DNA of 19,249 bases from Acidobacteriota bacterium (GCA_028872975.1 JAGWNV010000013.1:1-19249); one strand, 5' to 3'. Shown: positions 1 to 7,704, numbered from the stretch's first letter. Notes: generated from the letters alone by a model not told the origin. Translations and numbers: made by a program.

Positions 1-178
1 GGCCGTCGGCGGCGACGACCTCCTCGCCGGGGCGGAGTCGCAGGACCCGCCCGAGATGGTGGCCGTCCTCCTCGACGAGCACGGGCGCGTCGAGGTCGTC
101 GACGAAGACCTGGGCGGCCGCCGAGGCGGGCGGCCATTCGCCGGCCGGCCCGCCCGGCGCCGACGCGCCCGGCGGCAC
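1..178 (-). CDS. rsmE: 16S rRNA (uracil-1498-N3)-methyltransferase, N-terminal fragment (RsmE)
   Basis: Only the first 59 codons are in the window; the rest lies beyond the left edge. The GTG start shares one base with the dnaJ stop (TAGTG), so it is translationally coupled to dnaJ. After a Pro/Gly/Ala-rich leader of about 20 residues the protein reads AAQVFVDDLDAPVL, then HHLGRVLRLRPGEEV and AADG, which is the N-terminal PUA-like RNA-binding domain of RsmE (consensus HHL.RVLRL..G). RsmE methylates N3 of U1498 in 16S rRNA in the assembled 30S subunit using SAM. The SAM-binding SPOUT domain is not visible because it lies off the edge. The position directly after dnaJ is the usual one in actinobacteria and supports the call. 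Confidence 0.85.
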   Translation of the reverse strand, partial: MPPGASAPGGPAGEWPPASAAAQVFVDDLDAPVLVEEDGHHLGRVLRLRPGEEVVAADG

Positions 179-1290
179 TAGCCGAAGGCCGAGCGCAGGC
201 GGGAGAGCAGGCCCTCCTCGGCGGCAGCGACCTCCTCGCCGCGCTCGGCGGCGAGCCGTCGCAGCAGCTCCTCCTGGGTCTTCGACAGCTCGGTGGGGGT
301 GTCGACGGCGATCTCGACGAGCAGGTCGCCGCGCCCGCGTCCGCGCACGTGGGGCACCCCCCGGCCCCGCAGCCGCACGACGTGGCCGCTCCCCGTCCCC
401 GGCGCCAGCGCCACCGTCTCGGTCCCGTCCCAGGTCTCGAGGGTCACCGATGCGCCCAGGGTCGCCTGGGTCATGGCCACGTGGAGGACGGTGTGCAGGT
501 CGTCGCCCCGCCGGCCGAAGCGGTCGTCGGGCCGCACGCCGAGATGGACGTAGAGATCTCCCGGAGGGCCCCCTCTCGGGCCCGCCGCTCCCCGGCCCGT
601 CAGCCGGAGGGTGGAGCCGTGGTCGACCCCGGCGGGGATCTCGACGCTGAAGCTCCGGGCCTCGACCCGCCGGCCGTCGCCCCCGCAGGCCGGACAGGGG
701 CTCATGATGGCCTCGCCCATCCCCTGGCAGCGCACACAGGGCACCGCCGTCACCACCTGGCCGAGGATCGACTGGCGCATGCGCCGCAGCTCGCCGGTGC
801 CCTGGCAGTCCGGGCACCGCACCGGCGTGGTCCCCGGGCGCGTCCCCGAGCCGTCGCAGCGCACGCAGCCGACCGGCTGCTCGACCTCGACGTCCCGCAC
901 GGCGCCGAAGACCGCCTCGCGCAGGTCGAGCTCGAGGGCGATCTCGACGTCGGACCCCCGCACCGGCCCGCCCCGGCGCTGGCTTGTGCCCCCGCCGAAG
1001 AAGGCGTCGAAGATGTCGCCCAGGCCGCCCCCGCCGAAGAAGGCGTCGGCCATGGTGCCGGTGGGCGCGTCGACGCCCTCGGGCCCGAAGCGGTCGTAGC
1101 GGGCCCGGCGCTCGGGGTCGCGCAGCACCTCGTAGGCCCGCGACACCTCCTTGAACCGCGCCTCGGCGGTGGCGTCGCCCCCGGTGGTGTCGGGGTGGAG
1201 CTCCCGGGCCTTGCGCCGGTAGGCGCGCTTGATCTCCTCGTCGGTGGCAGTCGGGGCCACGCCGAGGAGCTCGTAGTAGTCAGCGGCCAC
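178..1290 (-). CDS. dnaJ: Chaperone protein DnaJ (HrcA-linked, DnaJ2 type)
   Basis: A 370-residue Hsp40 co-chaperone that delivers unfolded substrates to DnaK and stimulates its ATPase. The J domain spans residues 1-70 with the essential HPD at 32-34. A Gly/Phe-rich linker (about 78-107) follows, including AFFGGGG and AFFGGG. Four zinc-binding CxxCxGxG repeats start at C142, C159, C185 and C199, all intact. C-terminal substrate-binding domains follow, with RLTGRG and GDLYVHLGVRPDDRF. The GTG start lies inside the end of hrcA (11-bp overlap) and the stop overlaps the rsmE start, so the three genes are probably one transcript. Linkage to hrcA rather than to dnaK-grpE is why I call it the DnaJ2 type. 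CIRCE/HrcA control of the transcript is inferred from the site upstream of hrcA. Confidence 0.96.
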   Translation of the reverse strand: MAADYYELLGVAPTATDEEIKRAYRRKARELHPDTTGGDATAEARFKEVSRAYEVLRDPERRARYDRFGPEGVDAPTGTMADAFFGGGGLGDIFDAFFGGGTSQRRGGPVRGSDVEIALELDLREAVFGAVRDVEVEQPVGCVRCDGSGTRPGTTPVRCPDCQGTGELRRMRQSILGQVVTAVPCVRCQGMGEAIMSPCPACGGDGRRVEARSFSVEIPAGVDHGSTLRLTGRGAAGPRGGPPGDLYVHLGVRPDDRFGRRGDDLHTVLHVAMTQATLGASVTLETWDGTETVALAPGTGSGHVVRLRGRGVPHVRGRGRGDLLVEIAVDTPTELSKTQEELLRRLAAERGEEVAAAEEGLLSRLRSAFG

Positions 1291-2461
1291 GCCGTCCGCC
1301 TTCCTCGGCCGCCTCCCGGCTGCCGGTGGCGCCCAGGCGCTCGCTCAACCGCTCCCCCACGAGCTGCACGGCGGCCAGGGCCCGGGGGTAGTGCATCCGG
1401 GTCGGGCCGAGCACGCCGATGGTGCCGGCCGGCTCCCCCTCGACGGCCACCGGGGCGACCACGAGGGCACAGGAGGCGAGGGGCTCGAAGCCGTGCTCGG
1501 TGCCGATGGCCACCGACAGGCCGCGGTCGAGGATCTGCTCGAGGAGCTCGACCACGACGAGCTGCTGCTCGAGGATGGAGAGGACCGAGCGCACCGTGTC
1601 CATGGCGTCGAAGGCGGCGGCCATGCGCGAAGAGCCGCCCACGAAGACGTGCTCGTGGTCGTCGGGCGTGGCCATGGTGGCGAGGGTGAGGGCGGCCCGG
1701 CCCAAGAGCTCCCCCTGGGCCGGCTCCCCCTGTACCGTCTCGCCCCCCAGGTCCCCGGCGTCGGACAGGGGGCGGTCCCGGAGCCCGGCGGTGAGCCGGT
1801 TGGCCACCGTCACGAGGGTCGACTCGTCGGTCCCCTCGGGGAGCTCGAGGGTCGTCTTCTCCACCGAACCGTCGGAGAGGACCACCACGAGCAGTCCCAG
1901 GCGGGTGCCGAGCTCGACGACCTGCACGGACCGGACCGTGGACCGGTCGTGGCCGGGGCCGACCACCACCGCCGCGTAGTCGGTGAGCTCGGCCAGAAGT
2001 CCGCTCGTGCGGCCGAGCAGGTCGTCCACCTCGCCGTGGACCCGGCGGAAGAACTGCCGGACCTGCTGGCGCTGGTCGGGGCCGAGGACCCCCTCACGCC
2101 CGAGGTGGTCGACGAAGAACCGGTATCCCTTGTCGGTCGGGATGCGACCGGCGCTCGTGTGGGGCTGGGTGAGGTATCCGTCGCGCTCGAGGGCCGCCAT
2201 GTCGCTGCGGACCGTGGCCGAGGACACCTCGAGTCCCGGCCGTCCCGAGATGTGGCCGGAGCCGACCGGCTGGGCCGAGTCGATGTACTCGGCCACCACG
2301 GCGTTGAGCACGGCCGCCTTTCGGTCGTCGAGGGACTCCTCGCCCTCCCCCGTCTCGGCGGGACGGCCCGGACCGCCGGCGGCGCGTCGGCGGGCGCCGG
2401 GGGTCTCGGCCCTGCCCCCGGCGCGCTCGCCACGGGAAGGTCTACGGGGTGCCGCTGTCAT
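1280..2461 (-). CDS. hrcA: Heat-inducible transcription repressor HrcA
   Basis: HrcA dimers bind CIRCE operators and repress chaperone genes until heat shock titrates the GroEL that keeps HrcA folded. The winged-helix N-terminal domain is clear: LDDRKAAVLNAVVAEYI, AQPVGSGHI, SSATVRSDMAALERDGYL, QPHTSAGRIPTDKGYRFFVD. The GAF-like C-terminal domain follows, with AIGTEHGFEPLASCALV and GTIGVLGPTRMHYPRALA. The longest open frame begins at 2500, but that ATG lies upstream of the CIRCE operator and its internal -10 box, so I place the start at the ATG 2461-2459, giving 393 residues. This still leaves an Arg/Gly/Pro-rich tail of about 40 residues before the usual LDDRK start, with no alternative start codon in it. 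The 3' end overlaps dnaJ by 11 bp. Confidence 0.94.
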   Translation of the reverse strand: MTAAPRRPSRGERAGGRAETPGARRRAAGGPGRPAETGEGEESLDDRKAAVLNAVVAEYIDSAQPVGSGHISGRPGLEVSSATVRSDMAALERDGYLTQPHTSAGRIPTDKGYRFFVDHLGREGVLGPDQRQQVRQFFRRVHGEVDDLLGRTSGLLAELTDYAAVVVGPGHDRSTVRSVQVVELGTRLGLLVVVLSDGSVEKTTLELPEGTDESTLVTVANRLTAGLRDRPLSDAGDLGGETVQGEPAQGELLGRAALTLATMATPDDHEHVFVGGSSRMAAAFDAMDTVRSVLSILEQQLVVVELLEQILDRGLSVAIGTEHGFEPLASCALVVAPVAVEGEPAGTIGVLGPTRMHYPRALAAVQLVGERLSERLGATGSREAAEEGGRRGR

Positions 2462-2468
2462 GGCCGCT

Positions 2469-2495
2469 CTGGCACTCGATTCTACCGAGTGCCAA
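2469..2495 (-). promoter_or_regulatory. CIRCE operator (HrcA binding site)
   Basis: On the minus strand the arms are TTGGCACTC and GAGTGCCAG separated by exactly 9 nt, against the CIRCE consensus TTAGCACTC-N9-GAGTGCTAA. The A-to-G change in the left arm is matched by T-to-C in the right arm, so pairing is kept; only the outermost base pair is lost. It lies just upstream of the chosen hrcA start, implying autoregulation of hrcA-dnaJ-rsmE. Spacing and both core GCACTC/GAGTGC arms are seen directly; HrcA as the binder is family knowledge. Confidence 0.92.
2479..2484 (-). promoter_or_regulatory. Putative -10 box of the hrcA promoter inside CIRCE
   Basis: The CIRCE spacer reads TAGAAT on the minus strand, a good -10 hexamer. 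Transcription would begin about 7 nt downstream, inside the right CIRCE arm, giving a leader of about 10 nt before the ATG at 2461. No clear -35 is seen 17-18 nt upstream. This layout, with the operator covering the promoter core, explains repression and argues against the ATG at 2500. Confidence 0.6.
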
Positions 2496-2504
2496 TCCAT
2501 CCGC

Positions 2505-2518
2505 CCGACCCCGGTCGG
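2505..2518 (-). terminator. Short inverted repeat between permease stop and hrcA promoter
   Basis: CCGACC-CC-GGTCGG is a perfect 6-bp inverted repeat (5 bp with a 4-nt loop if folded), 10 nt beyond the permease stop and just before CIRCE. It has no U-tract. It may attenuate readthrough from the lepA-permease operon or be chance in GC-rich DNA. Confidence 0.25.
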
Positions 2519-2528
2519 CAGGGCCGCG

Positions 2529-3950
2529 TCAGGGGGTGCCCGCCTCGGCCGGGGTGGGCGGGGTGGGCCGCCGGGGGCGGCGCCGTCCTGCCGACGCCCG
2601 CCGGGCCTCCTCGGCCGCCCGCACCTTGGGCAGGACCCGCAGCACGTAGAAGGCGGACAGGGCCCCGCAGACGCCGATCACCACCAGCGGGACAGGGTCG
2701 AAGCGGTTCGACACCGACACGCTGGCCACGACGGCGAGGAGCCCGAACACGCCGGCGCCGAGCGCGCCGAGCAGGCGCGCCGCCCACAGCCGGAAGGGCC
2801 GGTGGTGGTCGGGCAGGCGACGCCGGAGCCGTTGCACACAGAGGGCCGCCACTGCGTAGATCATCGCCTCGAGCGCGGCGCCGGTGGCCACGAGGACCTG
2901 CCAGGAGTGGCTGGCGGCGACGACGAGGGCCACCGCCAGCGACGCCGCCCCCAGGCCCACCACCGGCACCCAGGGCACGGCCCGGTCGTTGAGGCGGGCC
3001 AGCTGCCGCGGCAGGCCTCCCTCGCGGGCGGTGGCGTAGACGAAGCGCGACGCCGTGATGAACCCCCCGTTGAAGGTGTTCAGGGCCGTGACCGCCGTGA
3101 GCCCGGCCATGAGCCACAGCCCGGCGCTGCCCAGCGCGGCACGTCCCAGGTACAGCTGGGGGAAGGCCGAGCCGAGTTGGTGGTGGTCGAGCACGTGCGC
3201 CATCGACACCGTCACGAGCCCGCAGGCGACGAAGAGGAGGCCGATGGCGATGAGCATGCCCCGGTGGACGTGGTGCGGCCGGCGGACCTCCTCGGCGTTG
3301 GTCGTCACCCACTCGAAGGCGCTGTAGAGGAACACCCCGAGGGCGACGGCCTCGAGGAAGTCGGCGGGGTGGTGCCCGTGGAGGGGCTGGAGGGGGAACC
3401 GCAGGGCCCGGTGGCTGCGGGCCAGGGCCACCGCCGAGACCACCGCCGTGGTGACGAGGACGGTGTAGGTGGCGACGTCCTGGACGGCGCCGGCCACCCG
3501 CACCCCCCGGAGGTTGGCGGCCACGGCCACGGCCAGGAGCCCCAGGATCCACAGCCCCGCCGTCCAGGTCGCCTGGCCGAAGACATGCGCGATGGCCGAG
3601 CCGACGATGAAGGCGTCGGCGGCGATGACGAGGACGATGGTGGTCATGTAGGTGAAAGTGACGACGAGGGCCACCCGGTCGTCCATGGACCGCTTCATGT
3701 AGAGGCGGATGGCCGCGGCGGTGGGGAACATCCCGTTGAGCTCCCCGAAGAACCCCCACGCCAGGAGGGCGAGGAGCCCGGCCGTCCCCACCGCCACCCA
3801 GGCGGCGTCGCCGGCCACGTAGGCGACGAGTCCGGCGGCGGCCAGGTACTCGAGGGCGGCGAAGGCCAGGCCGGTGGACGTCGACACCACCGTCCGAAGC
3901 CCCATGGCCCGCCGCAGCCCCGCCCCGGCGCCCGCCGTCGTGTCCGTCAC
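2529..3950 (-). CDS. APC-superfamily amino acid/amine permease
   Basis: A 473-residue polytopic inner-membrane protein with about 12 hydrophobic segments and a short polar N-terminus. The C-terminal tail is basic and Pro-rich (RRPRRPTPPTP). APC-type features are the early glycine-rich TM segment (STGLAFAALEYLAAAGLVAY), the charged loop RLYMKRSMDDR, the segment FLYSAFEWVTTNAEEVRRP after TM5-6, and ALNTFNGGFITASRFVYATAREG, which matches the conserved loop of amino acid/polyamine/organocation transporters. Start is GTG at 3950. The gene follows the SCP2-like gene by 19 bp and so belongs to the oxidase operon. Import of an amine or amino acid for that oxidase is a plausible inference; the substrate cannot be read from sequence. 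Confidence 0.85.
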   Translation of the reverse strand: MTDTTAGAGAGLRRAMGLRTVVSTSTGLAFAALEYLAAAGLVAYVAGDAAWVAVGTAGLLALLAWGFFGELNGMFPTAAAIRLYMKRSMDDRVALVVTFTYMTTIVLVIAADAFIVGSAIAHVFGQATWTAGLWILGLLAVAVAANLRGVRVAGAVQDVATYTVLVTTAVVSAVALARSHRALRFPLQPLHGHHPADFLEAVALGVFLYSAFEWVTTNAEEVRRPHHVHRGMLIAIGLLFVACGLVTVSMAHVLDHHQLGSAFPQLYLGRAALGSAGLWLMAGLTAVTALNTFNGGFITASRFVYATAREGGLPRQLARLNDRAVPWVPVVGLGAASLAVALVVAASHSWQVLVATGAALEAMIYAVAALCVQRLRRRLPDHHRPFRLWAARLLGALGAGVFGLLAVVASVSVSNRFDPVPLVVIGVCGALSAFYVLRVLPKVRAAEEARRASAGRRRPRRPTPPTPAEAGTP

Positions 3951-3969
3951 CGGTGGCCGGTCGCGACGG

Positions 3970-4329
3970 TCACTGGTCGAGGAAGGCCACCATCGACATG
4001 GCGTCGAGGCGCATCACGTCCTCCTGGGAGCCGGCCAGGACGATCTCGCCCGACATGTACTTCTCCGAGGGGTTGAGGTCCCCCCAGAACATGTCGGCGA
4101 AGTCCTCGCTCGTCGCCCGCACGACGAGATCCGGCGCCCCATCGGTGCCGACGGCGAGGGGCCCGAGCGTCTGGTCCCGCACCGACACCGTGAACCCGTC
4201 GCCGGTGTCGGTGGCCTCGAGGTGCACGATCCGGTCCCAGCCGCGCAGCATCCGCCGCAGCCGCTCGTTGGCGTTGCACATCTCCCGCCAGTGGGCGTAG
4301 GCCTCGGCCACCTCGGCGGCGTCGGCCAC
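3970..4329 (-). CDS. SCP2 sterol-transfer-like small protein
   Basis: A 119-residue soluble protein without signal peptide. Residues about 15-100 have the SCP2-like pattern: an N-terminal helix (WREMCNANERLRRMLRGW), alternating strands (RIVHLEATDTGDGFTVSVRD, DLVVRATSEDFADMFWG), then NPSEKYMSGEIVLAGSQEDVMRLDAM resembling the SCP2 segment before the last helix. SCP2 folds bind lipids or other hydrophobic ligands; the ligand here is unknown. It starts at a GTG one base after the amine oxidase stop, so the two are translationally coupled and probably function together. The family call is by pattern only and could be wrong in detail. Confidence 0.65.
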   Translation of the reverse strand: MADAAEVAEAYAHWREMCNANERLRRMLRGWDRIVHLEATDTGDGFTVSVRDQTLGPLAVGTDGAPDLVVRATSEDFADMFWGDLNPSEKYMSGEIVLAGSQEDVMRLDAMSMVAFLDQ

Positions 4330-4330
4330 G

Positions 4331-5749
4331 TCAGCGCCCGAGGGCGGCCAGGACCTCGGCCGCCGCCCGCCGGCCCGAGGACAGGGCCCCGTCGATGTAC
4401 CCGCACCACCGCGTCGCCGTCTCGGTCCCCGCCCAGTGGACGGCGCCGACCGGGGCCCGGAGGGCGGGGCCGCAGCCGGTGAGCATGCCGGGGCTGCACA
4501 CCGCCACCGGGCCGCCTCCGGTGTAGGGCTCGAGGCACCACCGCTGCTCGACGAGCTCGACGGGCGTCGCCGCCCTGGGCCCGAAGGCCCGGGCCAGGTC
4601 CTCGAGGAGGACCCGGCGGCGCTCCCCGTCCGGCAGCCGGTCGAGGGCCCGGGAGTCGTTGCCGGCGGCGAAGCCCATGAGCACGCCGTGCTCGGCCCCG
4701 GGCGGGCTGTCGTCGAAGGTGATCCGCAAGGCGCCCTCGTCGGCCACGAGCTGGCCGTTCAGCCCTTCGTCCCGCCAGAACGGCTCGTCGTAGACGGCGT
4801 GGACCTTGACGACCGCCCCCATCGGGGCCCGCATGGCGAGCTGCGACCGGGCCGCCGGGAGCGCCGGTCGCCATTCGATCCGGGCCGAGACGGCGGGGGG
4901 CATGGCCACGATGGCGCGACGGGCGGCGACGGTCCGGCGGCCCCCGGCCCCCTCGCCGTCACCGCTCCCCCGGCCGCTCCCGGTCCCTCCCATGTCCTCG
5001 ACGGTGGCCACGACGGCGTCGTCGCCGTAGGCGAAGTCCCGCACGGGCGAGGAGAGCAGCACCCGCTCGCCGAGCTCGGCGGCCATGGCCCGTGCCATCT
5101 GCTGGGCGCCGCCCACGAAGCGCCGCTCCTGGGCCCCGCCGGTGGTCCGGGCCAGGTTCATGAGCCCGCCCCCGGCGTGGAGGTAGAAGAGGGCGAAGAG
5201 CAGCGACATCTCCCCCGGTTCGGCCCCGAAGACGCCCTTCACCGCCGCGTCGATGGTGGACCGGGCCCCCGGCGACTTGAGTCGGTCGCCCAGCCAGGTG
5301 CCGAGGGTCTGCCCGTCGAGCGCCTCGGCCCCGGGGGCGGTCCAGGGCGCCTCGAGGGGCACGTCCTGGGCGGCGAGGTCGAGGTCGAAGATGGCCTCCA
5401 CGCCCTCGGCGGCGGCGGCCGGGTCCGAGGTGGGGATGAGGCCGCCGTAGGTCGACCGGCGCCCCTGACGGAGCTCCACGCCCTCGCCGGTGGTGTAGGT
5501 GGGGAAGGTCCCCACCGACAGCTCGTCGGCCAGGGCCTGGAGGTGGTCCTGTCCCGGCCCGACCCACTGCCCGCCGTGGTCGACGAGGGCGCCCGAGGGC
5601 GTGGTCTCGGTCCACACCCGGCCCCCCACCCGGTCACGCGCCTCGGCCACGAGGACCTCGACGCCGCGGCGACGGAGCTCCCGGGCCGCCGCCAGCCCGG
5701 CGTAGCCGGCGCCGACGACGAGGACCTCGCACTGCAGCCGGTCGTCCAT
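4331..5749 (-). CDS. Flavin-containing amine oxidase (monoamine oxidase family)
   Basis: A 472-residue FAD-dependent oxidase expected to convert a primary or secondary amine to an imine/aldehyde with H2O2. The dinucleotide-binding motif VVGAGYAGLAAA is at residues 11-22, followed by EARDRVGGRV (35-44) and DHGGQWVG (57-64). The lysine that positions the flavin N5 water in this family corresponds to K325 in GAVVKVHAVY. The FAD-binding C-terminal signature WAGTETATRWCGYIDGAL is at 439-456. The cysteine that carries covalent FAD in mammalian MAO (YTGGC) is Gly here (YTGGG, 409-413), so the flavin should be non-covalent. A Gly-rich loop (253-272) interrupts the substrate domain. The ATG start is 7 bp after the lepA stop. 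Polyamine or L-amino acid oxidase activity remains possible. Confidence 0.9.
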   Translation of the reverse strand: MDDRLQCEVLVVGAGYAGLAAARELRRRGVEVLVAEARDRVGGRVWTETTPSGALVDHGGQWVGPGQDHLQALADELSVGTFPTYTTGEGVELRQGRRSTYGGLIPTSDPAAAAEGVEAIFDLDLAAQDVPLEAPWTAPGAEALDGQTLGTWLGDRLKSPGARSTIDAAVKGVFGAEPGEMSLLFALFYLHAGGGLMNLARTTGGAQERRFVGGAQQMARAMAAELGERVLLSSPVRDFAYGDDAVVATVEDMGGTGSGRGSGDGEGAGGRRTVAARRAIVAMPPAVSARIEWRPALPAARSQLAMRAPMGAVVKVHAVYDEPFWRDEGLNGQLVADEGALRITFDDSPPGAEHGVLMGFAAGNDSRALDRLPDGERRRVLLEDLARAFGPRAATPVELVEQRWCLEPYTGGGPVAVCSPGMLTGCGPALRAPVGAVHWAGTETATRWCGYIDGALSSGRRAAAEVLAALGR

Positions 5750-5756
5750 GGGCCGC

Positions 5757-7544
5757 TCAGTCCTCCAGGCGCAGGGCCGAGATGAAGGCCTCCTGGGGCA
5801 CTTCGACCCGCCCGATGGCCTTCATCTTCTTCTTCCCTTCCTTCTGCCGCTCGAGGAGCTTGCGCTTGCGGGTGATGTCACCGCCGTAGCACTTGGCCAG
5901 GACGTCCTTGCGCTTGGCCTTCACCGTCTCCCTGGCGATGATCCTGCCCCCCACCGCCGCCTGGATGGGCACGTCGAAGAGCTGGCGCGGGATGAGCTCG
6001 CGGAGCTTCTCGGTCATCCGCCGGCCGTAGGAGTCGGCCTGGCTCTTGTGGACGATGGTCGAGAAGGCGTCGACCGGCACGTGGTTGATGAGCAGGTCGA
6101 CCTTCACCAGGTTGGCGGTCTGGTACCCGTCGGGTTCGTAGTCGAGGCTGGCGTAGCCCTTGGTCCGGCTCTTCAGCTGGTCGAAGAAGTCGACCACCAC
6201 CTCGGCGAGGGGGATCCGGTAGACGAGCTCCATGCGCTCGGGTGAGATGTACTCCATCCGGTCGAGCTCGCCCCGGCGGCTCTGGCAGAGGTCCATGACG
6301 GTGCCGATGTACTCGGAGGGCACGATGAGGGTGGCCTTCAGCATCGGCTCGTCGACGTGGTCGACGGCGCTCGCCTCGGGCATCTCGCTCGGGTTGTCGA
6401 ATCGGCGCTCGCCCCCCTCGGTGAGCACCGCCGTGTAGGCCACCGAGGGTGCCGTGGCGATGAGCGACAGGTCGAACTCCCGCTCGAGGCGCTCCCGGAC
6501 GATCTCCATGTGGAGCAGGCCCAGGAACCCGCAGCGGAAGCCGAAGCCGAGCGCCCCCGAGGACTCCGGCTCGAAGGTGAAGCTCGAGTCGTTGAGCCGG
6601 AGCCGTTCGAGGGCCTCGCGCAGCTCGGGCAGCTCGTCGCCGTCGATGGGATAGAGCCCGCAGAACACCATCGGCTTGGGGTCGCGGTAGCCGGCCAGGG
6701 CCTGGGCGGCGGGGTGGGCCGCCTCGGTCACGGTCTCGCCGGAGCGGGCCTCGGAGAGGTCCTTGATCCCGGCGATGAGGTAGCCCACCTCGCCGGGCCC
6801 GAGCTCGGTGACGGGCGAGGCCGACGGGGAGCGCACGCCGATCTCCTCCACGTCGTGGACAGAACCGGCCTGCATGTAGCGCAGTCGAGCCGTGGCCCGC
6901 AGGGTGCCGTCGAAGACGCGCACCGAGCTGACGACGCCCCGGTACTGGTCGTAGGAGGAGTCGAAGATGAGCGTCCGCAGGGGCGCCTCGCGGTCCCCGG
7001 TGGGGGGCGGGACCCGGCCCACCACGGCGTCGAGGAGGGCGGCCACGCCGTCACCGGTCTTGGCCGAGATGTGCAGGATGTCCCGGGCGGGGATGCCGAG
7101 GACCTGCTCGATCTCGGCCGCGTACCGGTCGGGGTCGGCGGCGGGCAGGTCGATCTTGTTGAGGGCGGCGACGATCTCGAGGTCGTGCTCGAGGGCCTGG
7201 TAGGAGGTGGCCAGGGTCTGGGCCTGGATGCCCTGGGAGGCGTCGACGAGGAGGACCGCCCCCTCACAGGCGGCCAGCGACCGGCTCACCTCGTAGCCGA
7301 AGTCGACGTGGCCGGGGGTGTCGATGAGGTGCAGGACGTGGCCCTTCCACTGCACCCGGACGTTCTGGGCCTTGATGGTGATCCCCCGCTCCCGCTCGAT
7401 GTCCATCGAGTCGAGGTACTGCTCGCGCATGAGCCGGGGGTCGACGGCCTCGGTCAGCTCCAGGATGCGGTCGGACAGGGTCGACTTGCCGTGGTCGACG
7501 TGGCTGATGATCGAGAAATTGCGGATGGTGGCGGGGTCCAGCAC
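5757..7544 (-). CDS. lepA: Elongation factor 4 (LepA), ribosome-associated GTPase
   Basis: A 595-residue translational GTPase that acts on the ribosome under stress and in 30S biogenesis. G motifs are intact: HVDHGKST (15-22), RGITI (53-57), DTPGH (75-79) and NKID (129-132). LepA-specific features follow: GFRCGFLGLLHMEI, EPSYEY-type segments replaced by VPSEYIGTVMDLCQSRRG, and the LepA C-terminal domain (ANLVKVDLLINHVPVDAFS, SYGRRMTEKLRELIPRQ, AKCYGGDITRKRKLLERQ). The end KKMKAIGRVEVPQEAF is diagnostic. Start is GTG at 7544, 9 nt after a TACGCT -10 box. Length equals the family norm. It heads the minus-strand operon with the amine oxidase. Confidence 0.98.
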   Translation of the reverse strand: MLDPATIRNFSIISHVDHGKSTLSDRILELTEAVDPRLMREQYLDSMDIERERGITIKAQNVRVQWKGHVLHLIDTPGHVDFGYEVSRSLAACEGAVLLVDASQGIQAQTLATSYQALEHDLEIVAALNKIDLPAADPDRYAAEIEQVLGIPARDILHISAKTGDGVAALLDAVVGRVPPPTGDREAPLRTLIFDSSYDQYRGVVSSVRVFDGTLRATARLRYMQAGSVHDVEEIGVRSPSASPVTELGPGEVGYLIAGIKDLSEARSGETVTEAAHPAAQALAGYRDPKPMVFCGLYPIDGDELPELREALERLRLNDSSFTFEPESSGALGFGFRCGFLGLLHMEIVRERLEREFDLSLIATAPSVAYTAVLTEGGERRFDNPSEMPEASAVDHVDEPMLKATLIVPSEYIGTVMDLCQSRRGELDRMEYISPERMELVYRIPLAEVVVDFFDQLKSRTKGYASLDYEPDGYQTANLVKVDLLINHVPVDAFSTIVHKSQADSYGRRMTEKLRELIPRQLFDVPIQAAVGGRIIARETVKAKRKDVLAKCYGGDITRKRKLLERQKEGKKKMKAIGRVEVPQEAFISALRLED

Positions 7545-7553
7545 GGCGCATCG

Positions 7554-7559
7554 AGCGTA
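7554..7559 (-). promoter_or_regulatory. Putative -10 box for lepA
   Basis: TACGCT on the minus strand lies 9 nt before the lepA GTG, implying a transcript with almost no leader. No convincing -35 is seen. It is back-to-back with the rpsT promoter region. Confidence 0.45.
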
Positions 7560-7589
7560 CCGGTGGTGCGGGCTCCCTCAGCTGCCTGG

Positions 7590-7704
7590 TAGCCTCTCCG
7601 GGTTGCCCGGCCGGCACTCCGGCCCGGGCCTGCACCAGCCGGGCGCCGCAGTCGGCGGCGACGTGGCCGGCCCCCAGCCGACCCTCATCGGAGCACGGAG
7701 TCCC
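7590..7704 (+). promoter_or_regulatory. rpsT promoter and GC-rich structured leader
   Basis: A TAGCCT hexamer at 7590-7595 fits a -10 box, giving a leader of roughly 100 nt before rpsT. The leader holds a strong hairpin: GGCCGG-cact-CCGGCC at 7609-7624, which extends by three pairs with one bulged C to 7606-7628. A competing hairpin, CCGGG-ttg-CCCGG, lies at 7598-7610, and the two share bases so are mutually exclusive. S20 genes are autoregulated at the leader in some bacteria; whether these hairpins do that here is unknown. Confidence 0.4.

Noticed and set aside
349..1689. A 446-codon plus-strand open frame opposite dnaJ and hrcA
   Set aside because: Shadow of two well-supported genes; composition is Ala/Arg/Pro-biased and there is no recognisable domain.
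2462..2500. hrcA start at the ATG at 2500
   Set aside because: It would put the CIRCE operator and the likely -10 box inside the coding region; the ATG at 2461 is downstream of both.
1983..4076. A 697-codon plus-strand open frame, His/Gly/Glu-rich
   Set aside because: It is antisense to hrcA and the permease, has low-complexity composition typical of shadow frames in very GC-rich DNA, and shows no domain.
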